This document shows, piece after piece, positions 42,899 to 51,971 of a stretch of DNA of 64,000 nucleotides (positions within the stretch are counted from its first letter, which is position 1; every line of letters starts with the position of its first letter). The DNA comes from an uncultured Alphaproteobacteria bacterium (GTDB lineage: Bacteria; Pseudomonadota; Alphaproteobacteria; RF32; CAG-239): assembly GCA_944391485.1 (NCBI GenBank), contig CALXTQ010000008.1, positions 16,562 through 80,561 on the forward strand, written 5' to 3'. The notes under the pieces are model-generated. The model had not been told where the DNA came from, did not search any database, and was given only the letters and a program-made list of their open reading frames with translations. A program made the translations under genes and the position numbers.

Positions 42899-43566
42899 TC
42901 GTGGCAATGACGAAAGAATTTGAGTTGTTGAAAGGAAAACTGGAAAAGGTTTCAGTCGGCACTGTCAACGGTTCGGAAATGGCGGAAGGGTTTCTGGGCG
43001 GCAAAAAAACAGCCTTGATGCAGTGCGGCATCGGCAAAGTTTGCGCGGCTGTCGGCACAACAGAACTGATAAAGTTTTTGGGTCCGGAGTGTATCATCAA
43101 TACGGGTGTTGCCGGCGGTATTTCTTCGGAAACAAAGGTTATGGACGTGGTTGCCGGCAGTCGTCTTGTTTATCATGATGTCTGGTGCGGCGAGCCAAAC
43201 GCCTATGGACAGGTTCAGGGGCTGCCGGCGTTTTTCGCGTCGGAAGCCGCTCTGCTGAAAAAAGCGGCGCAGTCTGAATGCGGCGTCAGAATCCATGAGG
43301 GGCTTATCTGTAGCGGCGATCAGTTTATAACAAGCCGCGGGGATCTGGAAAACATCAGACAGAAGTTTCCCGATGCTCTTGCGGTAGATATGGAATCCGC
43401 CGCCGTTGCCCAGGTTTGCCATATTTACGGCGTTCCTTTTTTGAGCCTGCGCATTATCAGCGATACGCCGGGTGTTGAAAATCATCAGAAACAGTATTAC
43501 GACTTTTGGGAACAGGCTCCGGAAAAACTGGCTGAAATCGTCGAAAAGACGGTTGGCCTTCTGTAA
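42880..43566 (+). CDS. mtnN: 5'-methylthioadenosine/S-adenosylhomocysteine nucleosidase
   Basis: MtnN cleaves adenine from methylthioadenosine and S-adenosylhomocysteine, relieving inhibition of methyltransferases and feeding methionine salvage. The 228-aa protein begins I-G-I-I-V-A-M-T-K-E-F, has I-N-T-G-V-A-G-G near residue 73, the substrate-binding A-V-D-M-E-S-A-A-V near 170 and the catalytic Asp in I-I-S-D-T near 195. It overlaps the preceding kinase-like gene. The 270 bases after it have no recognisable gene, only AT-rich stretches such as TATTATTATTAT near 43740. Confidence 0.93.
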   Translation: MQKIGIIVAMTKEFELLKGKLEKVSVGTVNGSEMAEGFLGGKKTALMQCGIGKVCAAVGTTELIKFLGPECIINTGVAGGISSETKVMDVVAGSRLVYHDVWCGEPNAYGQVQGLPAFFASEAALLKKAAQSECGVRIHEGLICSGDQFITSRGDLENIRQKFPDALAVDMESAAVAQVCHIYGVPFLSLRIISDTPGVENHQKQYYDFWEQAPEKLAEIVEKTVGLL

Positions 43567-43836
43567 AAATCTGAAAAACATATCCGGAATGTCCGGCAGG
43601 TTGCTGAGATGCCGGCAGATGCGAAGTTCTGCAGGAATCCGCATAACAATGGTTTATGAAAAAATGCGGAACGGAAGTTTGTGCGGAAAGAGTGCGGAGC
43701 GTTTATAACGAGGAGCTTGAAAAAACACCGGCAAAAATGGTATTATTATTATGTAGCTGCAATCCGGAAAATATATGTTTTGTCCGTAAAACGGTTTGCA
43801 GTCCAAGATAAAGAGTAAACAAAAAGAGGTGAAATT

Positions 43837-44253
43837 ATGGAAGTTATTATCCGTCAGGCAATGCCGCAGGATTTTGAAAGATGTATTGAACTGCAGAAAC
43901 AGGCGGGACTTTTGACGGCTAAAGGGGAGGTTTTTGAACCCGAGTGGCTGGCAGAATATCTTCATGACGGTTTGTTTCTGGCAGCGGAAGCCGAGGGGCG
44001 GGTCTGCGGCTATATCCTCGGCGAAAAGATCAGGCTGCAGGGAGCGTATGTATGGCTGTTGGTTGTTGACAGTAATATCCGCCATGCCGGAATAGGAACC
44101 AGACTACTTACCGCTTTTGAAGATTTGTGCCGCAGTAACGGCATTACCTGGGTTATCGCTTATTCCGCGCTTACGGAAAGCACTCTCGGTTTTTATAGGA
44201 AAAACGGATTTTCTTTTGGCGATGACTTCCGGGAAATTCTCAAACATCTGTAA
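43837..44253 (+). CDS. GNAT family N-acetyltransferase
   Basis: A 138-aa acetyltransferase. L-L-V-V-D-S-N-I-R-H-A-G-I-G-T-R-L near residue 70 is the acetyl-CoA motif (R-x-x-G-I-G). The C-terminal L-G-F-Y-R-K-N-G-F is motif B. AGAGGTG precedes the ATG. Its substrate is unknown. It is followed by the terminator shared with the convergent tRNA genes. Confidence 0.85.
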   Translation: MEVIIRQAMPQDFERCIELQKQAGLLTAKGEVFEPEWLAEYLHDGLFLAAEAEGRVCGYILGEKIRLQGAYVWLLVVDSNIRHAGIGTRLLTAFEDLCRSNGITWVIAYSALTESTLGFYRKNGFSFGDDFREILKHL

Positions 44254-44372
44254 GGTATTTCAGTAAACCGGGAAAGCTGTGGCAGCTGCGAAAAAAAAGT
44301 TTGCCGGCGCGGAGCAGCATTGGCAGGTTACGGTGCCGGGAAATCTGAGGTTTGCCGGCAGAAGTATCATAA

Positions 44373-44400
44373 AAAAACACCCTTGTTCAAGGGTGTTTTT
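44373..44400. terminator. Bidirectional terminator between GNAT gene and tRNAs
   Basis: A 12-bp stem AAAAACACCCTT (44373-44384) with AAGGGTGTTTTT (44389-44400), GTTC loop. T-runs in both directions fit both the plus-strand gene and the minus-strand tRNA unit. Confidence 0.85.
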
Positions 44401-44403
44401 TAT

Positions 44404-44478
44404 TGGCTCCGACTGCTGGGCTCGAACCAGCGACCAATCGGTTAACAGCCGATTGCTCTACCACTGAGCTAAGTCGGA
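44404..44478 (-). tRNA. tRNA-Asn (GUU anticodon)
   Basis: A 75-nt gene with encoded CCA. Acceptor TCCGACT pairs with AGTCGGA, the D-arm is GCTCAGTGGTAGAGC, the anticodon loop CTGTTAA carries GTT, and the T-arm has GGTTCGAGCC. It is transcribed after tRNA-Cys, 10 nt apart. Confidence 0.97.
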
Positions 44479-44488
44479 ATAAGCAACT

Positions 44489-44562
44489 TGGAGGCCGGTA
44501 CCGGAATTGAACCGATATCAAAGGATTTGCAGTCCTCTGCATAACCATTCTGCCAACCGGCC
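44489..44562 (-). tRNA. tRNA-Cys (GCA anticodon)
   Basis: A 74-nt gene with encoded CCA. Acceptor GGCCGGT pairs with ACCGGCC, the discriminator base is U as usual for cysteine, the anticodon loop CTGCAAA carries GCA, and the T-arm has GGTTCAATTCC. It is first in a two-tRNA unit. Confidence 0.97.
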
Positions 44563-44597
44563 AATCGTGAGTACCAATCTCTCACTCAGTGCTTACA

Positions 44598-44625
44598 TAT
44601 ATACAATGTTTTTTTCGCACGTCAA
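44598..44625 (-). promoter_or_regulatory. Promoter of the tRNA-Cys/tRNA-Asn unit
   Basis: Read on the minus strand: TTGACG (44625-44620), a 16-nt A-rich spacer, and TATATA (44603-44598), giving a start near the tRNA-Cys 5' leader. Confidence 0.55.
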
Positions 44626-44743
44626 TCATTTTTTTTAAATATTTTCACATTTTTTTGCATAAGGCGCAAAAAATGCTTTTTTTATGCCTTATATGGTCTA
44701 TCATTATGCCGTTTTGAGAATTGTTTCGGAAGGAGCGGAGAGA

Positions 44744-45175
44744 ATGAAAATAGCCATAGCCGCGGATCACGGAGGATTTGAACTGAAGTCCCGCATGATA
44801 AAATATTATGAAAAACAAGGTCTTGTTTTGACGGATTTGGGAACCTATTCGCAAGACTCGGTTGATTATCCGGATATTGCGGCGGCGATGGCAAAAAATA
44901 TTCTGGACGGAGCTGCGGATCTGGGGATCCTGATCTGCGGAACAGGAATCGGCATTTCCATTGCCGCCAACCGCCATAAGGGAATCCGGGCCGCTATTCT
45001 GTACAGCGACGATGCCGCGCGCCTGGCCAGAGAGCACAATAATGCCAATATCGCGGTGTTTGGCGGGAGAACGATGACTTTTGAAGAAGCTGTCCGGCGG
45101 TTTGATATTTTTCTGAGCGCAAAATACGAAGGCGGCCGGCATGACCGCCGGTTGTGCAAACTTGATATCGACTAG
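44744..45175 (+). CDS. rpiB: Ribose-5-phosphate isomerase B
   Basis: RpiB interconverts ribose-5-phosphate and ribulose-5-phosphate in the pentose phosphate pathway. The 143-aa protein starts K-I-A-I-A-A-D-H-G-G, with the Asp-His of the substrate loop, and has L-I-C-G-T-G-I-G-I-S with the catalytic Cys near residue 66. N-N-A-N-I-A-V-F-G-G-R follows. The ATG at 44744 has AGGAGCGGAG upstream, so the ORF extension to 44684 is rejected. It heads a plus-strand gene run with glyA, as in many alphaproteobacteria. Confidence 0.95.
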   Translation: MKIAIAADHGGFELKSRMIKYYEKQGLVLTDLGTYSQDSVDYPDIAAAMAKNILDGAADLGILICGTGIGISIAANRHKGIRAAILYSDDAARLAREHNNANIAVFGGRTMTFEEAVRRFDIFLSAKYEGGRHDRRLCKLDID

Positions 45176-45187
45176 CGGGGCGGAATC

Positions 45188-46525
45188 ATGACTTTTACGG
45201 AAGAACTGAAAAACATGAGCGAAAAAAACGCTGAAAACGGGAGAGACGGTGATTTGGAAAACGAAAAGAAAGATTTATACGAACTGGAAAAAGAAGACAA
45301 AAGCATTTTTGAGGCAATAAATCTGGAGCTGGACCGTCAGCAGAATCAGATTGAACTGATTGCCTCGGAGAATATTGTTTCCAGAGCCGTGCTGCAGGCG
45401 CAGGGATCCATTCTGACCAACAAATATGCGGAAGGGCATCCGCAGAAGCGTTATTATGGCGGCTGCACTTTTGTCGACATGGTGGAGGAAATTGCCATTG
45501 AACGTGCCAAAGAGTTGTTTAACGCCAAATTTGCAAATGTTCAGCCTCATTCCGGTTCTCAGGCCAATACGGCGGTTTATGTAGCGCTGCTGCAGCCGTG
45601 CGATATGATTATGGGAATGTCGCTGGATGCCGGCGGACATCTGACGCACGGGTCAAAGGTTTCGTTTTCGGGAAAATGGCTGAAAGCCGTGCAGTATGGT
45701 GTGCGCAAAGAAGATGGCCTGATCGATTATGACGAGGCTGAGCGCCTGGCTCTTGAGAACCGGCCAAAACTGATTATTGCCGGAGGGTCGGCGTATCCGC
45801 GGCAGATAGATTTTGCCCGCTTCAGAAAAATAGCGGACCGTGTCGGCGCGTATCTGATGGTGGATATGGCTCATTTTGCGGGGCTTGTGGCTGGAGGACA
45901 GCATCCGAATCCTCTGGATTTTGCCGATGTTGTAACAACGACGACGCATAAGACGCTGCGCGGACCGCGCGGCGGCATGATTCTGACAAATAACGAAGAA
46001 ATCGCAAAAAAGATAAACTCCGCTATCTTTCCCGGAACGCAGGGCGGGCCGTTGATGCATGTGATTGCGGCCAAAGCCGTCTGTTTCGGCGAAGATCTGA
46101 CGCCGCAGTTTAAGGAATATGCCGCTCAGGTGGTTAAAAACGCCGCCGTTATGGGCGAAGTTTTGCATAAGAGAGGATTGGATCTGGTTTCGGGAGGAAC
46201 GGACACGCATCTGCTTCTGGTGGATCTGCGGCCGAAAAAACTGACCGGCGACGTGGTGGCGGAAGCTTTGGAACGCGCCAATATTACCTGTAACAAAAAC
46301 GCCATTCCGTTTGACCCGATGCCGCCAAAAGTAACTTCCGGCATTCGCGTCGGAACGCCGGCGGGAACGACACGCGGCTTTAAAGAAAAAGAGTTTGAAC
46401 AGATTGCCGGCTGGATCGGCGACGTGATTGACGCTCTGGCGGCGGGAAACGCGGAAAAAGTTATTGCGGACACGAAAGAGAAAGTGATGGCTCTCTGCGC
46501 ATGTTTTCCAATTTATAAGGACTGA
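45188..46525 (+). CDS. glyA: Serine hydroxymethyltransferase
   Basis: A PLP enzyme converting serine and tetrahydrofolate to glycine and methylene-tetrahydrofolate, the main one-carbon source. The 445-aa protein has the PLP lysine at Lys255 (T-T-H-K-T-L-R-G), S-E-N-I-V-S near residue 60, H-S-G-S-Q-A-N near 118, and [13 protein letters not shown]. The N-terminus carries about 25 extra acidic, polar residues before the usual start. In-frame ATGs near 45215 and later could also be used, but GGGGCGG lies just before 45188. It lies 12 nt after rpiB. Confidence 0.97.
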   Translation: MTFTEELKNMSEKNAENGRDGDLENEKKDLYELEKEDKSIFEAINLELDRQQNQIELIASENIVSRAVLQAQGSILTNKYAEGHPQKRYYGGCTFVDMVEEIAIERAKELFNAKFANVQPHSGSQANTAVYVALLQPCDMIMGMSLDAGGHLTHGSKVSFSGKWLKAVQYGVRKEDGLIDYDEAERLALENRPKLIIAGGSAYPRQIDFARFRKIADRVGAYLMVDMAHFAGLVAGGQHPNPLDFADVVTTTTHKTLRGPRGGMILTNNEEIAKKINSAIFPGTQGGPLMHVIAAKAVCFGEDLTPQFKEYAAQVVKNAAVMGEVLHKRGLDLVSGGTDTHLLLVDLRPKKLTGDVVAEALERANITCNKNAIPFDPMPPKVTSGIRVGTPAGTTRGFKEKEFEQIAGWIGDVIDALAAGNAEKVIADTKEKVMALCACFPIYKD

Positions 46526-46527
46526 AA

Positions 46528-47922
46528 ATGATTAAGATAAATTCGAAGAAAATTGCCGAGATTGTCGGGTCGCCGATGGTCGTTGTCGACACGGATATCG
46601 ACGAGGTGGTTACGGATAGCCGCATTGCCAAAAGGGGAGATCTGTTCATCGCCCTGAAAGGCGACAGATTTGACGGACATGATTTTGTCAAAGACGTGAT
46701 TGCCCGCGGCGTGGAACTGGTGATGGTGCAAAAACAGCTGCCGGATGTTCCTGCGGTGCGGCAGATTGTGGTTCCGGATACCCTTGAGGCGTTCGGAAAA
46801 CTCGGGCGTTATAACCGCCGGCAGTTTAAGGGCAGGGTCATCGCTCTGACCGGAAGCGCCGGGAAAACGACAACCAAGGAAGAGATCAAATATCTGCTGG
46901 CCCGTTTCGGCAATGTCTATGCCACCGGAGGAAACCACAATAATCATATCGGCGTGCCGGAAACCCTGTGCAAAATCAACATGAGTTCCGATTACGCGGT
47001 GATTGAAATGGGGATGAGTTCCAAAGGTGAGATATCAAAGCTTGTTTCCTATACGCAGCCCGATATTGCCATTGTTACCAATGTTTATCCGATGCATATA
47101 GAATTTTTTGACAGTCTGGAAGGAATCGCCGAAGCCAAAGCCGAGATTTTCGAGGGACTTCCCGCAGACGGAAGTGGAGCCGCCATTATCAACGAAGATA
47201 CCAATTTTGCAGAGATTTTGGAAAAGCGTGCTCTTGAACGTCCTGCAAAACTGGTTAAATTCGGCAGAAACAATATTGTTTCCCGTTCGGAGAAAGACGG
47301 CGTAACGACGATTCAGGCTCTTATCGGCGGCGAAAAAGTTTCTTTTGAGCTGACTGACGGCGGCGAGCATCATGTTTATAATGCTTTGTGCGCCCTGACC
47401 GCCGCGCATGAACTTGGCATTGACGTCCGCAAGGCCGCGGCTCTGATCCGGGATTTCGGTGCGCTTGACGGCCGCGGCAAAAAACATGAGCTGAAGCTGC
47501 CGTCCGGTGGCGTTTATACCCTGATTGACGACAGTTATTCGGGACAGCCGGAAGCAATGAAACTGGGGATTGAGGCTCTGGACAAGATGCCTGCTTCCGG
47601 CCGGAAAATCGCTGTGCTCGGAAAAATGGCGGAACTTGGCGCGTATTCCAAAGCAAAGCATGTGGAGATCGGCAAGCTGCTGGCCGGAACAAATATTGAC
47701 ATTGTTGTCGGCGTTTGCCCGGAGATGAAAGACATGCTGGCGCAGCTGCCAGACCGTATAGAGCGGCATTATTTTGAAAATAAGGAAGGTCTGGATGAAT
47801 TTTTAGCAAATAAGTTATTGCAAAATAATGATATTGTCCTTATAAAGGGGGCAAGATATTCTTCAAAACTTTATCAGGTTGCGGAAAGCCTTATTAAAAA
47901 CGGAGAAGGGAAAGACTTATGA
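46528..47922 (+). CDS. murF: UDP-N-acetylmuramoyl-tripeptide--D-alanyl-D-alanine ligase
   Basis: MurF adds D-Ala-D-Ala to the UDP-MurNAc-tripeptide, the last cytoplasmic step of peptidoglycan precursor synthesis. The 464-aa protein has the N-terminal substrate domain (V-V-T-D-S-R near residue 28, G-D-L-F-I-A-L-K-G), the ATP P-loop T-G-S-A-G-K-T-T-T near 110, [10 protein letters not shown] near 135 and [11 protein letters not shown] near 335. Usually murF lies in the dcw cell-division cluster; here it is between glyA and nrdR (2-nt gap to glyA, 4-nt overlap with nrdR). Confidence 0.95.
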   Translation: MIKINSKKIAEIVGSPMVVVDTDIDEVVTDSRIAKRGDLFIALKGDRFDGHDFVKDVIARGVELVMVQKQLPDVPAVRQIVVPDTLEAFGKLGRYNRRQFKGRVIALTGSAGKTTTKEEIKYLLARFGNVYATGGNHNNHIGVPETLCKINMSSDYAVIEMGMSSKGEISKLVSYTQPDIAIVTNVYPMHIEFFDSLEGIAEAKAEIFEGLPADGSGAAIINEDTNFAEILEKRALERPAKLVKFGRNNIVSRSEKDGVTTIQALIGGEKVSFELTDGGEHHVYNALCALTAAHELGIDVRKAAALIRDFGALDGRGKKHELKLPSGGVYTLIDDSYSGQPEAMKLGIEALDKMPASGRKIAVLGKMAELGAYSKAKHVEIGKLLAGTNIDIVVGVCPEMKDMLAQLPDRIERHYFENKEGLDEFLANKLLQNNDIVLIKGARYSSKLYQVAESLIKNGEGKDL

Positions 47923-48407
47923 AATGTCCTTTTTGCGGTTATGAAGACACGCAGGTCAAGGATTCGAGAACAACCGACGACAATACCTGTATCCGCCGGC
48001 GGCGGGAATGTCCGGAATGCGGATCCAGATTTACGACTTTTGAGCGCGTGCAGCTGCGGGAACTGATTGTCGTCAAGAAAAACGGTGAAAAGACAATGTT
48101 TGACCGTGACAAGCTGGCGCGTTCCATTCAGCTTGCCGTCCGCAAGCGCCCTGTTAATCCGGAGCGGGTGGAAAAGGTGGTCAACTCTATTCAGAGGCGT
48201 CTTGAAAGTTCCGGCGAAACCGAGATCCCGTCGAGAATAATCGGCGAATATGTGATGGAGGCCCTACTGCGGCTCGATCATGTTGCCTATATCCGGTTTG
48301 CGTCGGTTTATAAGGATTTTCGCGAAGTAAAAGACTTTGAAGATTTTGTGGAAACAATTGACAAACTGGCAAAGCCCGAAACTTTGCCGCATATTGAGGA
48401 AGATTAA
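47919..48407 (+). CDS. nrdR: Transcriptional repressor NrdR
   Basis: NrdR senses ATP/dATP and represses ribonucleotide reductase genes by binding NrdR boxes. The 162-aa protein has the N-terminal zinc ribbon (C-P-F-C-G and C-P-E-C-G), followed by the DNA-contacting R-F-T-T-F-E-R and the ATP-cone domain from about residue 49 ([16 protein letters not shown]). Its ATG overlaps the murF stop by 4 nt. No nrd genes are in the window, so its targets are elsewhere. Confidence 0.97.
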   Translation: MKCPFCGYEDTQVKDSRTTDDNTCIRRRRECPECGSRFTTFERVQLRELIVVKKNGEKTMFDRDKLARSIQLAVRKRPVNPERVEKVVNSIQRRLESSGETEIPSRIIGEYVMEALLRLDHVAYIRFASVYKDFREVKDFEDFVETIDKLAKPETLPHIEED

Positions 48408-48408
48408 A

Positions 48409-48903
48409 ATGGCGAAATATATTTCCGAAAAAATCAAAATGAAATCCGGAGCCCGTCTGGCAGCCGTGCAGGCAACGTATATGATTGCGTACGGCCAGCT
48501 TTCCGTAGACGAGGTGATCAGGGATTTTATCAACGGCGAAGTCGGACGGTACGTTATTGACGAGAAAGATAATAATACCGAGGAGATGATTAAAATTTCG
48601 GATATTGACACCAATTATTTCGCAACTCTTGTGCGCGGTGTCCATGAGAAAAAAGAATATATTGAAAAGTCGCTTTCTTCTTATTTGAACGAAGGCTGGT
48701 CTTTTGAAAGAATGGACGGCACAATGCAGGCGTTGCTTTTGTGCGCGGTTTATGAGATAATCAATACGTTAGATGTTGATGTTAAAGTTATTATTCAGGA
48801 ATATGTCGATCTGGCCTATGCGTTTTTCTCCAAAAACGAGCCGAAAATGATTAATGCGCTGCTGGATCAGATTGCCCACGAAGTGCGTATGGGCGGAATT
48901 TAG
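48409..48903 (+). CDS. nusB: Transcription antitermination factor NusB
   Basis: NusB binds boxA RNA with S10 to prevent premature termination of rRNA transcripts. The 164-aa protein is all-helical, with S-G-A-R-L-A-A-V-Q-A-T-Y-M near residue 13 (the R-x-x-A-x-Q motif), W-S-F-E-R-M-D near 102 and the C-terminal V-I-I-Q-E-Y-V-D-L-A and F-V/I-N-A-L-L-D-type ending. The ATG at 48409 follows GAGGA and lies 1 nt after nrdR. In related genomes ribD-ribE-ribH often sit between nrdR and nusB; they are absent here. Confidence 0.94.
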   Translation: MAKYISEKIKMKSGARLAAVQATYMIAYGQLSVDEVIRDFINGEVGRYVIDEKDNNTEEMIKISDIDTNYFATLVRGVHEKKEYIEKSLSSYLNEGWSFERMDGTMQALLLCAVYEIINTLDVDVKVIIQEYVDLAYAFFSKNEPKMINALLDQIAHEVRMGGI

Positions 48904-48960
48904 AAAAACGCTTTTGTCGACAGGATGCGGTTGAATAAGTAAGGTTGTTGAGAATTAGAG

Positions 48961-49500
48961 ATGACAGTATTAAAAGTTTTTGAATATCCTGATCCGATTT
49001 TGAAGAAAAAAGCGGCGGCAGTTGAAAAGGTCGATGACGAGCTTCGGCGTTTTCTTGACGATATGCTGGAAACAATGTATTCGGCCGTCGGCGTCGGGCT
49101 GGCCGCGCCGCAGGTCGGCGTGTCCAAAAGAATAGTCGTTATCGACTATGAGCAGGAAGAAGACGAGAATGGCAACCACCTTAGGGGTCGTCCCAGATAT
49201 TTTATTAACCCGGAAATTGTCTGGACTTCGGAAGAAAGAGTCTGCGGCGAGGAGGGATGCCTTTCCGTTCCCGGACAGAGGGCCGAAGTTGAGCGTTTTG
49301 AAAAAATCCGCGTTCGTTATCTGGATTATGACGGAAAAGAGCGGGAAATTCTGGCTGATGATTTTCTGGCAATTGTGCTGCAGCATGAAATTGACCATTT
49401 GGACGGGATTTTGTATATTGACCGCATCAGCCGTCTGAAACGCAACATGCTTATCAAAAAAATGGAAAAGCGCCGCGAGGAAGAGGCCCGGGAAAAGTAA
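48961..49500 (+). CDS. def: Peptide deformylase
   Basis: A metalloenzyme (usually Fe2+) that removes the N-formyl group from nascent proteins. The 179-aa protein has the three PDF motifs: G-V-G-L-A-A-P-Q near residue 43, E-E-G-C-L-S-V-P (metal Cys) near 98, and Q-H-E-I-D-H-L-D-G (metal His residues and catalytic Glu) near 140. It starts K-V-F-E-Y-P-D-P-I-L-K as usual. fmt follows after 113 nt, the normal partner for formyl-methionine handling. Confidence 0.97.
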   Translation: MTVLKVFEYPDPILKKKAAAVEKVDDELRRFLDDMLETMYSAVGVGLAAPQVGVSKRIVVIDYEQEEDENGNHLRGRPRYFINPEIVWTSEERVCGEEGCLSVPGQRAEVERFEKIRVRYLDYDGKEREILADDFLAIVLQHEIDHLDGILYIDRISRLKRNMLIKKMEKRREEEAREK

Positions 49501-49613
49501 GCCGGCTGAAAGCGGAGAGGCCTTTATTGTCAAAAACGGCTGCGTGAGATAATACCTTTACGGTTCTGGAAATGGTATCGTGTTGTCAAAATGAGCCGGG
49601 CAGGAGATAGGAA

Positions 49614-50540
49614 ATGAAAATCGTATTTATGGGAACGCCGGATTTTTCGGTTCCGGTTTTGGAGGTTCTGGCCAAAGAGCATGAGGTGGTCTGCGTTTAT
49701 ACCCGCGCGCCCAAAGAAGCGGGACGGGGACAAAAAGAAAGCAAAACGCCGGTTCATCTGCTGGCGGAAAAACTGGGAATCGAGGTTCGGACTCCGAAAA
49801 CGCTGCGCAATGAAGACGAGCAGGAAAAGTTTAAAGCTTTAGATGCGGATGCCGCCGTTGTCGCCGCTTACGGCCTGATTTTGCCAAAGCCCGTATTGGA
49901 GGCGTTTCCCCGCGGATGTATCAATGTGCATGCTTCGCTTCTGCCGCGCTGGCGCGGCGCAGCGCCGATTCAAAGAGCAATACTGGCGGGAGACGAATTT
50001 GGCGGCGTAACGATTATGCAGATGGATGAGGGACTGGATACCGGAGATATTTTGCTTGAGGATCCGGAACCGATTGCGCTGGGCAGTATTACGGGCGGCG
50101 CGTTTCATGATCTTATGGCGGAACACGGCGCCAAAATGATTGCCGAATATCTGCGCCATCCGCAAAAATACCCGCCGCGCAAACAAGGCGGGATGACGAC
50201 GCCTTATGCGGCCAAGCTGGAAAAAGACGAGGCCCGGCTTGATTTTTCCCGGCCGGTTGATGTTTTGGAACGCAAAGTCAGAGCCTTTAATCCTTTTCCG
50301 GGAGCTTATTTTGTCTGCAACGGCGAAAGGTTTAAGGTGCTGAGGGCCCGGCCTGCGCAGAAAACGCTGGATGAAGGGGAAATCCGCTGGGCAGACGGCG
50401 TTTATGCGGTTGGCTGCCGGGACGGGAATCTGCTGATTGAGGAGTTGCAGCGGCAGGGAAAGAAGGCTATGCCGGCTGAAGATTTTCACCGCGGTTCCGA
50501 CGTGTTGAATGCGGCGTGGGCTGAACCGGCGCGGGACTGA
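49614..50540 (+). CDS. fmt: Methionyl-tRNA formyltransferase
   Basis: Fmt formylates initiator Met-tRNA using 10-formyl-tetrahydrofolate. The 308-aa protein begins K-I-V-F-M-G-T-P-D-F-S-V-P. It has A-Y-G-L-I-L-P, the catalytic N-V-H-A-S-L-L-P-R-W-R-G-A-A-P-I-Q near residue 103, D-T-G-D-I-L and the C-terminal tRNA-binding domain with F-N-P-F-P-G-A. Ribosome site AGGAG is present at 49604. An 85-bp piece of its 3' end (50392-50476) is repeated downstream of the gene with 2 mismatches. Confidence 0.97.
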   Translation: MKIVFMGTPDFSVPVLEVLAKEHEVVCVYTRAPKEAGRGQKESKTPVHLLAEKLGIEVRTPKTLRNEDEQEKFKALDADAAVVAAYGLILPKPVLEAFPRGCINVHASLLPRWRGAAPIQRAILAGDEFGGVTIMQMDEGLDTGDILLEDPEPIALGSITGGAFHDLMAEHGAKMIAEYLRHPQKYPPRKQGGMTTPYAAKLEKDEARLDFSRPVDVLERKVRAFNPFPGAYFVCNGERFKVLRARPAQKTLDEGEIRWADGVYAVGCRDGNLLIEELQRQGKKAMPAEDFHRGSDVLNAAWAEPARD

Positions 50541-50639
50541 TTCTGAAAAGCGGACAGACGGCGTTTATGCGGTTGGCTGCCGGGATGGGAATCTGCTGAT
50601 TGAGGAGTTGCAGCGGCAGGGAAAGAAGGCTGTGCCGGC
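50392..50639 (+). repeat. Partial duplication of the fmt 3' end
   Basis: Segment 50392-50476 inside fmt and 50555-50639 beyond its stop are 85 bp long and differ at two positions (50422 and 50469 by first-copy numbering), a 163-nt offset. The second copy lies in frame with a short open reading frame but has no start or ribosome site of its own. It looks like a recent partial tandem duplication, not a gene. Confidence 0.88.
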
Positions 50640-50662
50640 GACAAATAAGGTTTATGATATGG

Positions 50663-50698
50663 AAAACCCCGAAGTGCTGTCGGCACAACGGGGTTTTT
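50663..50698. terminator. Bidirectional terminator
   Basis: Stem AAAACCCCG (50663-50671) with CGGGGTTTT (50689-50697), enclosing a second small hairpin GTGC-TGTCG-GCAC. It closes the fmt unit and the convergent unknown gene. Confidence 0.82.
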
Positions 50699-50700
50699 TG

Positions 50701-51420
50701 TTAATCGGCCATATCTTCCAGCATACCGTTTTTATAAATGGCAGGCCTGTAAAGATCTATGATTGTGTTTACGCGCACAATCTGACCTTGAGTGAAGGGT
50801 GAAACGCTTCCGTCCTCTTCCAGATTTCCGCCGCGCTTCCAGATGTCCTGCGCAAAGCGGTACACAAACTCGCCAAGGCCGGTTTCAATGATGATGTCCC
50901 GGTGATTAACGAGTATGCGGGCCAGCGATTTGGAAATGTAGCCGCCGGACAAAAGCCCAATAATCAGTCCCCATTCGACGCAATGCAGTTTTTCAATCAT
51001 TTCATCGACAAAGTTGGCGATGATGGTTTTGACCGGATGCGTGTATTTGGGAGTGCGGAAATAAAATCCCGTCCGCAGGAGATCAATATATTCATCTCTG
51101 GCAAATTCGTAATCGTCCAAACTCAGAGATGCCTTGATCTTTTTTTCTACGGAAGAATCGTATTCCCGGAGGCCGGCCTGAAAAGCTTTCAGTTCTGCCG
51201 TCAGCTCTTTGAGAAGCTGTCTTTTGGGAGCGGCCGCCTTGATGGCTGCTCTGCGTTCTTCCTCTTTGGCCTTTTCATCGAGTTCTTTTACTCTTTCGGC
51301 GTTCAATTTCTCGGCCAGTGCCTTTTTTTCCTGACGTTTGCGGATTTTTTCTTCCGCGATCGCTTTTTGTTCCGGGGTCATTCTCTCGAATGCCGCAGCT
51401 CTTTTTTCTTTTTTATCCAT
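50701..51420 (-). CDS. Hypothetical protein with charged coiled-coil N-terminus
   Basis: A 239-aa protein of unknown function. Residues 1-90 are extremely rich in Lys, Glu and Ala (R-M-T-P-E-Q-K-A-I-A-E-E-K-I-R-K-R and similar) and probably form a long coiled coil. The C-terminal 145 residues look like a compact helical domain (I-I-A-N-F-V-D-E-M-I-E-K-L, then W-G-L-I-I-G-L-L-S-G-G-Y). No signal peptide and no known catalytic motif. It is 53 nt from the next upstream unknown gene on the same strand. A structural or DNA/RNA-associated role is only a guess. Confidence 0.62.
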   Translation of the reverse strand: MDKKEKRAAAFERMTPEQKAIAEEKIRKRQEKKALAEKLNAERVKELDEKAKEEERRAAIKAAAPKRQLLKELTAELKAFQAGLREYDSSVEKKIKASLSLDDYEFARDEYIDLLRTGFYFRTPKYTHPVKTIIANFVDEMIEKLHCVEWGLIIGLLSGGYISKSLARILVNHRDIIIETGLGEFVYRFAQDIWKRGGNLEEDGSVSPFTQGQIVRVNTIIDLYRPAIYKNGMLEDMAD

Positions 51421-51473
51421 AATAGTACTTTTTTGGGATTTTGGAATATTGTTATTTCTAAATCCCGGTTAAC

Positions 51474-51845
51474 TTAATTTTTTGTTTTGCCCATGAAAAT
51501 TTCATAAGCCGTTTTTTTTAATCCTTCCTTGCGTAAAAGCATCTGAAATTTTTCCGATTGTCGAATCAGATTTTCGTTTCCGGAACTTTTGATGCGGTCG
51601 AAAAGATTGTGGTACTGGCGTTCGCAGCCCACATAATTTTCGGGAAAAGCAAAGAGCCTTTCTATTTGAAGTTCGTAACCTTTGAGCGAGTGGTCATTTG
51701 CAAAACCGCGAATGGCTTCTCCCAACTTCACTTCCCGCAGCATCTGGTTTCCTTTCAGCGAAAGACGGATATTTTCCTCTTTTCTCTGATGACGCAGGGT
51801 TTTTTCTTCAGCACTTTCCACAAAGGGGAATTCTTTTTTTACCAT
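51474..51845 (-). CDS. Hypothetical basic helical protein
   Basis: A 123-aa Lys/Glu-rich soluble protein without recognised domain. It has K-G-Y-E-L-Q-I-E-R-L-F and a C-terminal basic helix (L-R-K-E-G-L-K-K-T-A-Y). Its composition resembles the neighbouring 239-aa protein, but no shared block is visible. It is divergent from the MacAB-like operon. The start at ATG 51845 is the first in frame. Confidence 0.55.
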   Translation of the reverse strand: MVKKEFPFVESAEEKTLRHQRKEENIRLSLKGNQMLREVKLGEAIRGFANDHSLKGYELQIERLFAFPENYVGCERQYHNLFDRIKSSGNENLIRQSEKFQMLLRKEGLKKTAYEIFMGKTKN

Positions 51846-51971
51846 AATGATACAAATTGCGGCTTAACCCGAATTGCTCAGATTTCAGCCAGTTTAACAC
51901 ATAAGTATATAGTCTCAGATACAAATATAGACAAAAAAATGTGCTTTTTCAAGTTTTATTTATGGTCAAAT

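Noticed and set aside
50509..50802. Open frame containing the fmt-tail copy, as a small gene or fusion
   Set aside because: No start signal, it crosses a terminator, and its later part is antisense to the gene at 50701.
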